Source of the DNA: Lachnospiraceae bacterium UBA1818
Lineage (GTDB): Bacteria; Bacillota; Clostridia; Lachnospirales; Lachnospiraceae
Assembly (NCBI GenBank): GCA_904419285.1
Contig: CAJFQZ010000016.1
Span: 1-64,000 of the forward strand
Direction of reading: 5' to 3'
Length of the DNA: 64,000 nt
Shown: positions 9,001-15,430 of the stretch, one piece after another
How the letters are laid out: every line of letters starts with the position of its first letter
Position numbering within the stretch: position 1 is the first letter of the stretch
Program-made: the position numbers and the translations under genes
The notes under the pieces: model-generated
The model's input: only the letters and a program-made list of their open reading frames with translations
What the model was told of the DNA's origin: nothing
Databases searched by the model: none

Positions 9001-10306
9001 GGTTCTTGATCTTGATGCACTTCATGTCCTGTCCGCCGATGTCCAGGATGCAGTCTACATCCGGTTCGAAGAAAGCGGCGGCATAATAATGCGAGACGGT
9101 CTCCACCTCTCCTTCGTCGAAAAGGAGGGCGGCTTTGATCAGCGCCTCGCCGTAACCGGTGGAGCAGGAGTGTACGATCTCAACTCCCTCCGGAAGCTGG
9201 CTGTAGATATCCTTGATCGCGGTGATCGTAGTGCCCAGCGGATCTCCGTCATTGTTGTGGTAGAAGGAGTAGAGGAGTGTACCGTCCTCTCCGACAAGTG
9301 CGGCCTTTGTTGTGGTAGAGCCCGCATCGATGCCGAGGAATGCCTTCCCGCGGTAGGTAGCCAGATCCTTTACCGGCACCTGGTGCTTTGCATGACGGGC
9401 CGTGAACTCTTCATATTCTTCCGTGGTGGCAAAGAGAGGCTCCAGACGTTCTACCTCCATCTCCATCTGTACCTTTGCTTCCAGACGGTTCTGAAGTTCG
9501 CGGAGCGCAACGGACATCTCCTTTTTGGAATTCAGGGCAGAGCCGATGGCAGCGAACAGGTGAGAGTGGTTCGGAGCGATCGTATGCTCGTCGTCCAGTT
9601 TCAGCGTGCGGACGAACGCGGCGCGCAGTTCGGAGAGGAAATGAAGCGGTCCTCCAAGAAATGCAACATGGCCGCGGATCGGTTTTCCGCAGGCGAGTCC
9701 GCTGATGGTCTGGTTTACGACGGCCTGGAAAATGGACGCCGCAAGGTCTTCCTTGGAAGCCCCGTCGTTGATCAGCGGCTGGATGTCGGACTTGGCAAAT
9801 ACACCGCAGCGGGCTGCGATGGAATAAAGCGCCTTGTAATGCTTTGCATATTCATTCAGGCCGGCCGCATCTGTCTGCAGAAGAGACGCCATCTGGTCAA
9901 TAAAAGAGCCTGTACCGCCAGCACAGACACCATTCATCCTCTGTTCGATATTACCGCCTTCGAAATAGATGATCTTGGCATCTTCGCCGCCCAGTTCGAT
10001 GGCTACGTCTGTCTGAGGAGCATAGTCCTGCAGAGCCGTTGAGACTGCGATGACCTCCTGAACGAAAGGGATGTCAAGATGCTTGGCAAGTGACAGACCG
10101 CCGCTTCCGGTGATGACCGGGGAGACTTGGATCGGCCCGAGCTTATAGAGGGCGCGGCCCAGCAGGTCGGACAGCGTCTCCTGGATATTGGCGAAATGTC
10201 TTTCATAGTCAGAAAAAAGGACTTCGTTGTCCTCATCCAGAATTGCGATCTTAACTGTGGTGGAACCGATGTCGATTCCGAGAGTATGTAATTCTTTCAG
10301 ATTCAT
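6029..10306 (-). CDS. Giant acyl-CoA dehydratase activase-like protein (two BcrAD/BadFG ATPase modules plus DUF2229 and dehydratase-like C-terminus)
   Basis: 1425 residues. Residues 1-260 form an ASKHA ATPase module ([29 protein letters not shown]). A second copy spans about 315-590 ([35 protein letters not shown]). In HgdC, the activator of 2-hydroxyglutaryl-CoA dehydratase, the two matching cysteines of each subunit hold one 4Fe-4S cluster at a homodimer interface; here both copies keep both cysteines. Next come CRGCTNTC (about 620-640), a DUF2229 region from about 670 ([15 protein letters not shown]), and a C-terminal half with NNDACYP and GGGCRASNY resembling dehydratase/reductase subunits. 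It probably drives ATP-dependent low-potential electron transfer; the substrate is unknown. It is transcribed alone, with its own promoter and terminator. Confidence 0.88.
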   Translation of the reverse strand: MNLKELHTLGIDIGSTTVKIAILDEDNEVLFSDYERHFANIQETLSDLLGRALYKLGPIQVSPVITGSGGLSLAKHLDIPFVQEVIAVSTALQDYAPQTDVAIELGGEDAKIIYFEGGNIEQRMNGVCAGGTGSFIDQMASLLQTDAAGLNEYAKHYKALYSIAARCGVFAKSDIQPLINDGASKEDLAASIFQAVVNQTISGLACGKPIRGHVAFLGGPLHFLSELRAAFVRTLKLDDEHTIAPNHSHLFAAIGSALNSKKEMSVALRELQNRLEAKVQMEMEVERLEPLFATTEEYEEFTARHAKHQVPVKDLATYRGKAFLGIDAGSTTTKAALVGEDGTLLYSFYHNNDGDPLGTTITAIKDIYSQLPEGVEIVHSCSTGYGEALIKAALLFDEGEVETVSHYYAAAFFEPDVDCILDIGGQDMKCIKIKNQTVDSVQLNEACSSGCGSFIETFAKSLNYTVEDFAHEALYARTPIDLGTRCTVFMNSKVKQAQKEGASVADISAGLAYSVIKNALFKVIKVSDASELGKHIVVQGGTFYNNAVLRSFEKIAGCEAIRPDIAGIMGAFGAALIARERYVECEGTTMLSIDDINALEYSTTMTKCRGCTNTCRLTINHFSGGRKFITGNRCERGLGKEKSKNQMPNLFDYKFHRYFDYTPLEESEAKRGVIGIPRVLNMYENYPFWFTFFTKLGFRVVLSPASTRKIYELGIESIPSESECYPAKLAHGHVQWLINKGVKRIFYPSIPYERNEFEDANNHYNCPIVTSYPENIKNNMDPIVHGEVDFIHPFLSLQNEETISYRLIEELGEKFSLSDDEIKSAVHDAWNELAACREDMRRKGEETIRFLNETGNRGIVLAGRPYHIDPEVNHGLPEMITSYNIAVLTEDSVSHLHQVERPLNVMDQWMYHSRLYAAANYVKTTDNLDLIQLNSFGCGLDAVTTDQVADILTNSGKIYTTLKIDEVNNLGAARIRVRSLLAAIRVRDQKHAAREIHPSSITKVPFTKEMRRTHTILCPQMSPIHFELLEPAFRAAGYKIEVLPNDNRQAVDMGLKYVNNDACYPSLIVVGQIMDAILSGKYDTDHLAVIISQTGGGCRASNYIGFIRRALKKAGYGHIPVISINLSGLEGNPGFKLTLPLILRVAYAAVFGDIFMKCVYRMRPYEAVSGTTDATHRKWAEVVKKFVSEGYPSRRKFKKLCRDIINDFDNIETLDIKKPRVGVVGEILVKFLPAANNHLVDLLESEGAEAVVPDLIDFMQYCFYNQNFKVSHLGFKKSKALIGNLGIKAVEWLRSPASRAFADSKHFDPPAHIEDLAKMASDIVSIGNQTGEGWFLTGEMLELIHNGAGNIVCTQPFACLPNHVVGKGVIKELRRLYPQSNIVAIDFDPGASEVNQLNRIKLMLSTAFKNLEKENDADKNEEASA

Positions 10307-10396
10307 GATATAATCCCCATTCTTTTGTGTACTTTTTCGTAATATGATATGAGTTACTTCATATTAAATGTGTTTTTTGAATTTACAACAACTAAC

Positions 10397-10425
10397 ATTA
10401 TACGACACGATCCTGAAAAAGACAA
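10397..10425 (-). promoter_or_regulatory. Promoter of the giant activase gene
   Basis: On the minus strand TTGTCT (10420-10425) and TATAAT (10397-10402) are 17 bases apart. The start point would be near 10390, giving an 85-base leader that includes an imperfect palindrome AATATGA/TCATATT (about 10340-10366). The remainder of the 294-base divergent gap (10307-10600) holds the opposing promoter. Confidence 0.7.
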
Positions 10426-10520
10426 TTGTTATTATTATGCGGGATTTCAAAATAATTCCTGAGCTTATGGGTAATTTATATAAAGATAAGGAGAAAGCCC
10501 TGAAAAGAAATAACATGTGT

Positions 10521-10549
10521 TTGACAAACGGTTTGACTGACGGTACAAT
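10521..10549 (+). promoter_or_regulatory. Strong sigma-A promoter of the rhomboid-like gene and pyk
   Basis: Consensus TTGACA (10521-10526), 17-base spacer, TACAAT (10544-10549). It faces away from the activase promoter. Confidence 0.85.
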
Positions 10550-10600
10550 TGTATAGAAATTTAAAACAAGTACAAAAATTAAGTAAGGGAGTAACTGCAT

Positions 10601-11446
10601 TTGAACTGGCTGGACAAATTGGAAAGAAAACTGGGGCGCTATGCGATCCCCAATCTGACAGTATATCTCCTCGCGGGATATGTGATAGGTTTTGCGGTGA
10701 TGAATTTTATGCCGAGTCTGCTGAACTGGCTCACTCTGGAGCCGGGCCTGGTCATCAGAGGACAGGTCTGGCGGATCATATCCTGGGTTCTGATCCCGCC
10801 CAGCACGAACCTGATCTCACTGATATTTCTTGTACTTCTGTACTACTCGCTGGGGTCAGCGCTGGAGAGGACATGGGGGACTTTCCGCTATAATGTTTAT
10901 ATTTTTTCAGGCATCCTTTTTACAGTGGTGGCTGCATTTCTGCTGTACGGAGCTCTGTATCTCATTTACGGAGTCGAGTTTTCTCTGTCGTCCGTGGGAC
11001 TGATCAGCACAAACTATATCACGATGTCGATCTTTCTGGCATTTGCGGCGATCTATCCGGATATGGAAGTGCTTCTATATTTTATCCTGCCGATCAAGAT
11101 GAAATGGATGGCGCTTGTGTACGCGGCGATGGCTGTTTACTATTTTATTCAGGGAGGACTTGCGACCCGCGTTGCGATCGCGGCATCTCTTTTGAATTTT
11201 GTTATTTTCTTCCTGTCCAGCAGGAATATGAGGCGCTTTGGGCCTCGTGAGCAGGCGCGCAAGGCGAAGTTCAAGAAGCAGTCAAGACCTCACATGACCT
11301 ATGCGGGCGGCGCAAGACACCGGTGTGCGGTGTGCGGGCGCACGGAGCTGGATGATCCGAATCTGGAGTTCCGTTTCTGCTCAAAGTGCAGAGGGAATTA
11401 TGAGTACTGCCAGGATCATCTGTTTACACATGAGCATGTGAAATAG
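10601..11446 (+). CDS. Rhomboid-fold membrane protein with C-terminal zinc ribbon; catalytic residues absent
   Basis: 281 residues; start is TTG 10601 with AAGGGAG at 10584-10590, and no in-frame ATG precedes the conserved part. About six hydrophobic segments span residues 15-210. The segment RGQVWRIISWVLIP and the helix SLGSALERTWGTFRYNVYIFSG match the L1 loop and TM2/TM3 region of rhomboid proteases. The expected GxSG serine motif in TM4 and the histidine in TM6 are not found, so it is likely an inactive rhomboid. The cytoplasmic tail has a basic stretch and a Cys4 zinc ribbon (CAVC about 239-242, CSKC about 257-260). The strong promoter suggests it leads a unit running into pyk, 42 bases downstream. 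Confidence 0.8.
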   Translation: MNWLDKLERKLGRYAIPNLTVYLLAGYVIGFAVMNFMPSLLNWLTLEPGLVIRGQVWRIISWVLIPPSTNLISLIFLVLLYYSLGSALERTWGTFRYNVYIFSGILFTVVAAFLLYGALYLIYGVEFSLSSVGLISTNYITMSIFLAFAAIYPDMEVLLYFILPIKMKWMALVYAAMAVYYFIQGGLATRVAIAASLLNFVIFFLSSRNMRRFGPREQARKAKFKKQSRPHMTYAGGARHRCAVCGRTELDDPNLEFRFCSKCRGNYEYCQDHLFTHEHVK

Positions 11447-11488
11447 CGGCAGGGTCAGTTTTTGATGAAAAAGAGAAGGAGAGATTAT

Positions 11489-12925
11489 ATGAAGAAGACG
11501 AAAGTGGTTTGTACGATGGGGCCGAACACAAATGATAAGGAAATGATGCGAAAGCTCATGCTGAATGGTATGGACGTGGCGAGATTCAATTTCTCCCATG
11601 GAGACCATGCAGAGCAGAAGAGCAGGATGGACCTGCTCAAGCAGCTCCGCGAGGAAGAACATACGAATACAGCGATCCTTCTGGACACCAAGGGGCCCGA
11701 GATCCGTACCGGAAGACTGAAAGACGGGAAGAAAGTTATGCTGGAGACCGGTGCCACTTTTACTCTTACTGTAGATGATATTGAAGGAGACGATAAGAAA
11801 GTTTCCATTTCCTATGAAGGACTTGTGGAAGACATCGACCGGGGCAATACGATCCTGATCGACGACGGACTGATCGGCCTGAAGGTGGTCAGCAAGAACG
11901 CAAAAGAGATCGTGTGCGAAGTAATCAACGGCGGGGAGCTGGGCGAAAAGAAGGGGGTCAATGTCCCGAACGTAGCGGTCAGGCTTCCGGCTATCACAGA
12001 GAAGGATAAAGACGACATCAAATTCGGTGTGGAGCAGGGAATTGACTTCATCGCGGCTTCCTTTGTCCGCAATGCGGAGTGTGTGCTGGAGATCAGAGCA
12101 TACCTGAAAGAGCTCAATGCGCCGTATATTCCGATCATCGCAAAGATTGAAAATGCGGAAGGAATCCGCAACATTGACGAGATCATCCGTGCGGCCGACG
12201 GCATTATGGTGGCACGAGGCGACCTGGGCGTTGAGATTCCGGCAGAGGAAGTGCCGTATCTGCAGAAAATGATGATCCAGAAGTGCAATCAGAATTTCAA
12301 GACAGTCATCACGGCGACACAGATGCTGGATTCCATGATGCGCAACCCTCGTCCGACAAGAGCAGAGGTGACGGATGTCGCCAACGCGGTGTACGACGGA
12401 ACAGACGCGGTCATGCTGTCCGGCGAGACTGCACAGGGAAAATATCCGCTGGAGGCGCTTCAGATGATGGTCCATATCATCGAGAATACAGAGCAGCATC
12501 TTGATTATGACACAATGCTCGAGAAGCTGGGCGCGCATACAAAGAGCGGCCTGTCTACCGCGATCGGTTATTCTTCCGTGCTCGCGGCGGCGAACCTTGA
12601 TGCAAAATGCATCATCACGCCTTCTGTCTCAGGAGCGACGACCCGTATCGTGTCAAATTTAAGACCGAAACAGGATATCCTGGGAATCACGCCGAATGAG
12701 AGAACGCTTAGAAGAATGTCCATTTACTGGGGCGTGAGACCGCTGAAGACGATGAAGTTCAACACAACGGATGATATCTGCAACAGCGCAATCGAACTGG
12801 CGACCGTGAAACAGTATATTGAGCCCGGCGATGTGGTCGTGCTCACGGCGGGGATCCCGTCCCAGAACATCAGTCAGGAACATACAACGACGAGCAATAT
12901 GATGCGTATTGCTATCGTTGATTAA
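11489..12925 (+). CDS. pyk: Pyruvate kinase
   Basis: 478 residues from ATG 11489, seven bases after AAGGAG (11476-11481); an in-frame ATG at 11462 is less likely. The enzyme converts phosphoenolpyruvate and ADP to pyruvate and ATP. Visible are KVVCTMGPNT, FNFSHGD, LLDTKGPEIRTG, the active-site segment IPIIAKIENAEGI, MVARGDLGVEIP, and ATQMLDSM followed by PTRAEVTDVANAVYDGTDAVMLSGETA. It ends after the allosteric C domain and lacks the extra PEP-utiliser domain of Bacillus pyruvate kinase. It closes the set of lower-glycolysis enzymes in this window. Confidence 0.96.
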   Translation: MKKTKVVCTMGPNTNDKEMMRKLMLNGMDVARFNFSHGDHAEQKSRMDLLKQLREEEHTNTAILLDTKGPEIRTGRLKDGKKVMLETGATFTLTVDDIEGDDKKVSISYEGLVEDIDRGNTILIDDGLIGLKVVSKNAKEIVCEVINGGELGEKKGVNVPNVAVRLPAITEKDKDDIKFGVEQGIDFIAASFVRNAECVLEIRAYLKELNAPYIPIIAKIENAEGIRNIDEIIRAADGIMVARGDLGVEIPAEEVPYLQKMMIQKCNQNFKTVITATQMLDSMMRNPRPTRAEVTDVANAVYDGTDAVMLSGETAQGKYPLEALQMMVHIIENTEQHLDYDTMLEKLGAHTKSGLSTAIGYSSVLAAANLDAKCIITPSVSGATTRIVSNLRPKQDILGITPNERTLRRMSIYWGVRPLKTMKFNTTDDICNSAIELATVKQYIEPGDVVVLTAGIPSQNISQEHTTTSNMMRIAIVD

Positions 12926-12961
12926 GTCTTTCCGACAAATTACAAGAAGGAGATAACGGCA

Positions 12962-14236
12962 ATGGAAAAGAAACCATTTGTGACAAAGGAACAGCTGGAT
13001 GAGATAACGAAGACCTATCCGACCCCGTTTCATCTCTATGATGAAAAGGGGATCCGCGAAAATATGAGAAACCTGAAAGAGGCGTTTTCCTGGAACCCGG
13101 GATTCAGAGAGTATTTTGCAGTGAAGGCTACTCCGAACCCGTTTCTGATCGATATTTTAAAGGAATACGGCTGCGGCTGCGACTGTTCGTCCTACACGGA
13201 ACTGATGCTCTCAGAGGCGGTTGGTGTGACCGGTGAAAATATTATGTTTTCTTCCAATGACACACCTGCTCAGGACTTCGAGCTGGCGGACAGGCTGGGC
13301 GCGATCATCAATCTGGATGATATCACGCACATCGATTTCCTTGAGAAGGCAATCGGCCATATCCCGGAGACGATCAGCTGCCGGTATAACCCGGGCGGAC
13401 TGTTTAAGATCAGCAATGATATCATGGACAATCCGGGAGATGCAAAATATGGAATGACTACAGAACAGATCACGGAGGCTTATAAGATCCTGAAGGAAAA
13501 GGGCGCGAAAGAGTTCGGGATTCACGCGTTCCTGGCAAGCAATACCGTGACCAATGATTACTATCCGATGCTGGCAAAAGTCCTCTTCGAGCAGGCGGTG
13601 CGTCTGGCGAAGGAGACAGGCGTGCACATCAAGTTCATCAATCTGTCCGGCGGAATCGGTATCCCGTACAGACCGGATCAGGAGCCGAACGACATCTTCG
13701 CCATCGGCGAGGGAGTCCGCAGAGTGTACGAGGAAGTGCTTGTTCCCGCAGGCATGGGGGATGTGGCGATCTACACGGAACTCGGACGTTTTATGACCGG
13801 ACCGTACGGCTGCCTTGTAACGAAGGCAATCCATGAAAAGCATACCTATAAAGAATACATCGGAGTGGATGCCTGCGCTGTAAACCTGATGCGCCCGGCA
13901 ATGTACGGAGCATACCACCACATCACGGTCATGGGAAAGGAGAACGAGCCCTGCGACCACAAGTATGACATCACAGGTTCTCTCTGCGAGAACAATGATA
14001 AGTTTGCCATCGACAGGATGCTGCCGAAGATCGATATTGGAGATTATCTTGTGATCCATGACACCGGTGCCCACGGATTCTCTATGGGATACAATTATAA
14101 CGGAAAGCTGAAATCCGCGGAGCTTCTCCTGAAGAAAGACGGAAGCGTGCAGCTCATCCGCAGAGCGGAAACGCCGGCAGATTATTTCGCAACATTTGAC
14201 TGCTTTGACATCGGGAAGAAACTGATAAAAAAGTGA
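12962..14236 (+). CDS. lysA: Diaminopimelate decarboxylase family (PLP-dependent, fold III)
   Basis: 424 residues, ATG 12962 nine bases after AAGGAG. PLP-binding Lys is in YFAVKATPNP (about residue 55-60); further motifs are CDCSSYTEL, HAFLASN, LSGGIGIPY (phosphate loop), ELGRFMTGPYG, the partner-subunit cysteine in GSLCENNDKF (CESGD equivalent), and HDTGAHGFSMGYNYNG where most LysA have GAY. These place it in the LysA/ornithine-decarboxylase fold-III family, most likely making lysine from meso-diaminopimelate. The altered C-terminal motifs mean another carboxyl substrate is possible. It lies 36 bases after pyk; no lysine riboswitch is present. Confidence 0.85.
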   Translation: MEKKPFVTKEQLDEITKTYPTPFHLYDEKGIRENMRNLKEAFSWNPGFREYFAVKATPNPFLIDILKEYGCGCDCSSYTELMLSEAVGVTGENIMFSSNDTPAQDFELADRLGAIINLDDITHIDFLEKAIGHIPETISCRYNPGGLFKISNDIMDNPGDAKYGMTTEQITEAYKILKEKGAKEFGIHAFLASNTVTNDYYPMLAKVLFEQAVRLAKETGVHIKFINLSGGIGIPYRPDQEPNDIFAIGEGVRRVYEEVLVPAGMGDVAIYTELGRFMTGPYGCLVTKAIHEKHTYKEYIGVDACAVNLMRPAMYGAYHHITVMGKENEPCDHKYDITGSLCENNDKFAIDRMLPKIDIGDYLVIHDTGAHGFSMGYNYNGKLKSAELLLKKDGSVQLIRRAETPADYFATFDCFDIGKKLIKK

Positions 14237-14243
14237 AAAAATG

Positions 14244-14272
14244 TTGAAAAAGCAAAGTTGATATGATATCAT
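14244..14272 (+). promoter_or_regulatory. Probable promoter of tRNA-Leu
   Basis: TTGAAA (14244-14249), 17 bases, TATCAT (14267-14272). The expected start point, near 14279, falls inside the hairpin at 14277-14302. Confidence 0.55.
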
Positions 14273-14276
14273 AAAA

Positions 14277-14302
14277 GGCGGCTCGGAGATAACCGGGCCG
14301 CC
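14277..14302 (+). terminator. GC-rich hairpin between lysA and tRNA-Leu
   Basis: GGCGGCTCGG (14277-14286) pairs with CCGGGCCGCC (14293-14302), one G-U pair, 6-base loop; only TTGTAT follows. It probably ends the pyk-lysA transcript. It overlaps the predicted tRNA start point, so a tRNA transcript beginning near 14279 would not contain the whole 5' arm. Confidence 0.5.
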
Positions 14303-14310
14303 TTGTATCA

Positions 14311-14392
14311 GCCGCTGTGGCGGAATTGGCAGACGCACTTGACTCAAAATCAAGCGGTTCACCCCGTGCCGGTTCGAGTCCGGCCAGCGGCA
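14311..14392 (+). tRNA. tRNA-Leu(CAA)
   Basis: A cloverleaf can be drawn by eye. The acceptor GCCGCTG (14311-14317) pairs with CAGCGGC (14385-14391), with discriminator A at 14392. The D-arm is GGCGGAATTGGCAGACGC. The anticodon stem CTTGA/TCAAG closes the loop CTCAAAA with anticodon CAA. A short variable arm and a T-arm with GGTTCGAGTCC follow. CCA is not encoded. It decodes UUG. Confidence 0.97.
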
Positions 14393-14416
14393 TCGAGCAT
14401 TCCTGGAAGGGGCCGC

Positions 14417-14462
14417 TGCTCCATAGATGAGTAATCATTTATGGAGCAATGGCTCCATTTTT
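14417..14462 (+). terminator. Terminator after tRNA-Leu with an overlapping alternative hairpin
   Basis: TGGAGC (14442-14447) and GCTCCA (14452-14457) form a short hairpin followed by TTTTT. The same TGGAGCA segment can instead pair with TGCTCCATA at 14417-14425 in a 9-bp stem (14417-14425 with 14440-14448), so the two hairpins exclude each other. Confidence 0.7.
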
Positions 14463-14522
14463 ATGCTTGAAAACAGAAAACGGACCCTGAAGAGCCCGTA
14501 ATCCATGGTATAATCAGATATA

Positions 14523-14572
14523 CAGGCAGTGAGCCGGGACAGCTGTTGGACAGCTTCCCGGCTCACTGCCTG
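14523..14572 (-). terminator. Long hairpin at the 3' side of the minus-strand HAD gene
   Basis: CAGGCAGTGAGCCGGGA (from 14523) pairs with its complement ending at 14572, with inner AGCTG/CAGCT pairs. The U-run is poor on both strands. Its place 17 bases past the stop of the 14589-15206 gene makes a terminator role most likely. Confidence 0.55.
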
Positions 14573-14588
14573 CTTCAGAACGTCTCTT

Positions 14589-15206
14589 TTAATACATCGT
14601 AAGAAGCTCAGGAAAGGCCTTGATCCGCACTTTCGCGTCAGGGACCTCCCCGAAACCGTATTCCGCGAATACAAAGGGGACTCCCGCATCGCGGCAGGCG
14701 TCAGCGTCGCCCTGCGTGTCGCCCACATATACCACGTCCCTGAGACCGTTCCTCTCCATGAGCTTCAGGATGGTCTGGCTTTTCGGAGTCTGTGTCTCCC
14801 CGAAGCAGAGATGGTCCTTGATATAAGATCCGAGACCGGAAGCGTTCAGCATCGCCTCGATATACCCGCACTGGCAGTTGCTGACGATAAAGAGAGGATA
14901 CTTTTCAGACAGCTTCTTTACCGTATCGACGACTCCGTCGTACATCCTTCCCGGATGGGTCTCCAGATACCGGTTCTCATAATCAAAACAGACCGCGATA
15001 AAATCCATGCGCTCTTTCTCGGAGAGAGAGGGGAAGAGCGCGTCTGCGATCTCGGTCATGGTTTTTCCGAAGAGCCCTTGAAGGATCTCTCCGTCTATTG
15101 TAAGGTCCAGTGTTGAATTTTCGCGGATCGCAAGATTCCAGGACTCTGCCACAGAATCTGTAGAATCCCAGAGCGTTCCGTCAACGTCAAAAATGATTCC
15201 GTCCAT
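14589..15206 (-). CDS. HAD-superfamily phosphatase (phosphoglycolate phosphatase-like)
   Basis: 205 residues. Motif I is FDVDGTLWDS at the N-terminus (Asp7 nucleophile, Asp9), motif II the Ser in LFIVSNCQ, motif III the Lys in TPKSQTI, and motif IV VYVGDTQGDADACRDAGVPF. A helical cap separates motifs I and II (subfamily IA). Substrate unknown; candidates are phosphoglycolate and small sugar phosphates. The minus-strand GAAGGAG lies about 7 bases before the ATG. It stands alone between the tRNA and polA, transcribed divergently from polA, with its own promoter. Confidence 0.85.
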   Translation of the reverse strand: MDGIIFDVDGTLWDSTDSVAESWNLAIRENSTLDLTIDGEILQGLFGKTMTEIADALFPSLSEKERMDFIAVCFDYENRYLETHPGRMYDGVVDTVKKLSEKYPLFIVSNCQCGYIEAMLNASGLGSYIKDHLCFGETQTPKSQTILKLMERNGLRDVVYVGDTQGDADACRDAGVPFVFAEYGFGEVPDAKVRIKAFPELLTMY

Positions 15207-15253
15207 TATCGTTCTCCTTCAAAATTTCTGTTCACGATATGTCGTGTACGCTC

Positions 15254-15283
15254 ATTATACTATGAAATACGAAGGAGAGACAA
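15254..15283 (-). promoter_or_regulatory. Promoter of the minus-strand HAD gene
   Basis: On the minus strand TTGTCT (15278-15283), 18-base spacer, TATAAT (15254-15259). Start point near 15247, about 40 bases before the ATG. Confidence 0.65.
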
Positions 15284-15316
15284 GCGGTTGAACAGCGATC
15301 ATTCGGAAAATCAGCC

Positions 15317-15345
15317 TTTAAAAAACATTATTTTTAGTGTATACT
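15317..15345 (+). promoter_or_regulatory. Possible promoter of polA
   Basis: TTTAAA (15317-15322), 17 bases, TATACT (15340-15345). The -35 is weak. Confidence 0.45.
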
Positions 15346-15430
15346 GGATTAATGCGAAAGAAAACGATATAATTGAATTTTAATTCGTGCCTTCCGCGGC
15401 ATGGCGGAGGGAGAAGGAGACGCTTATCAT

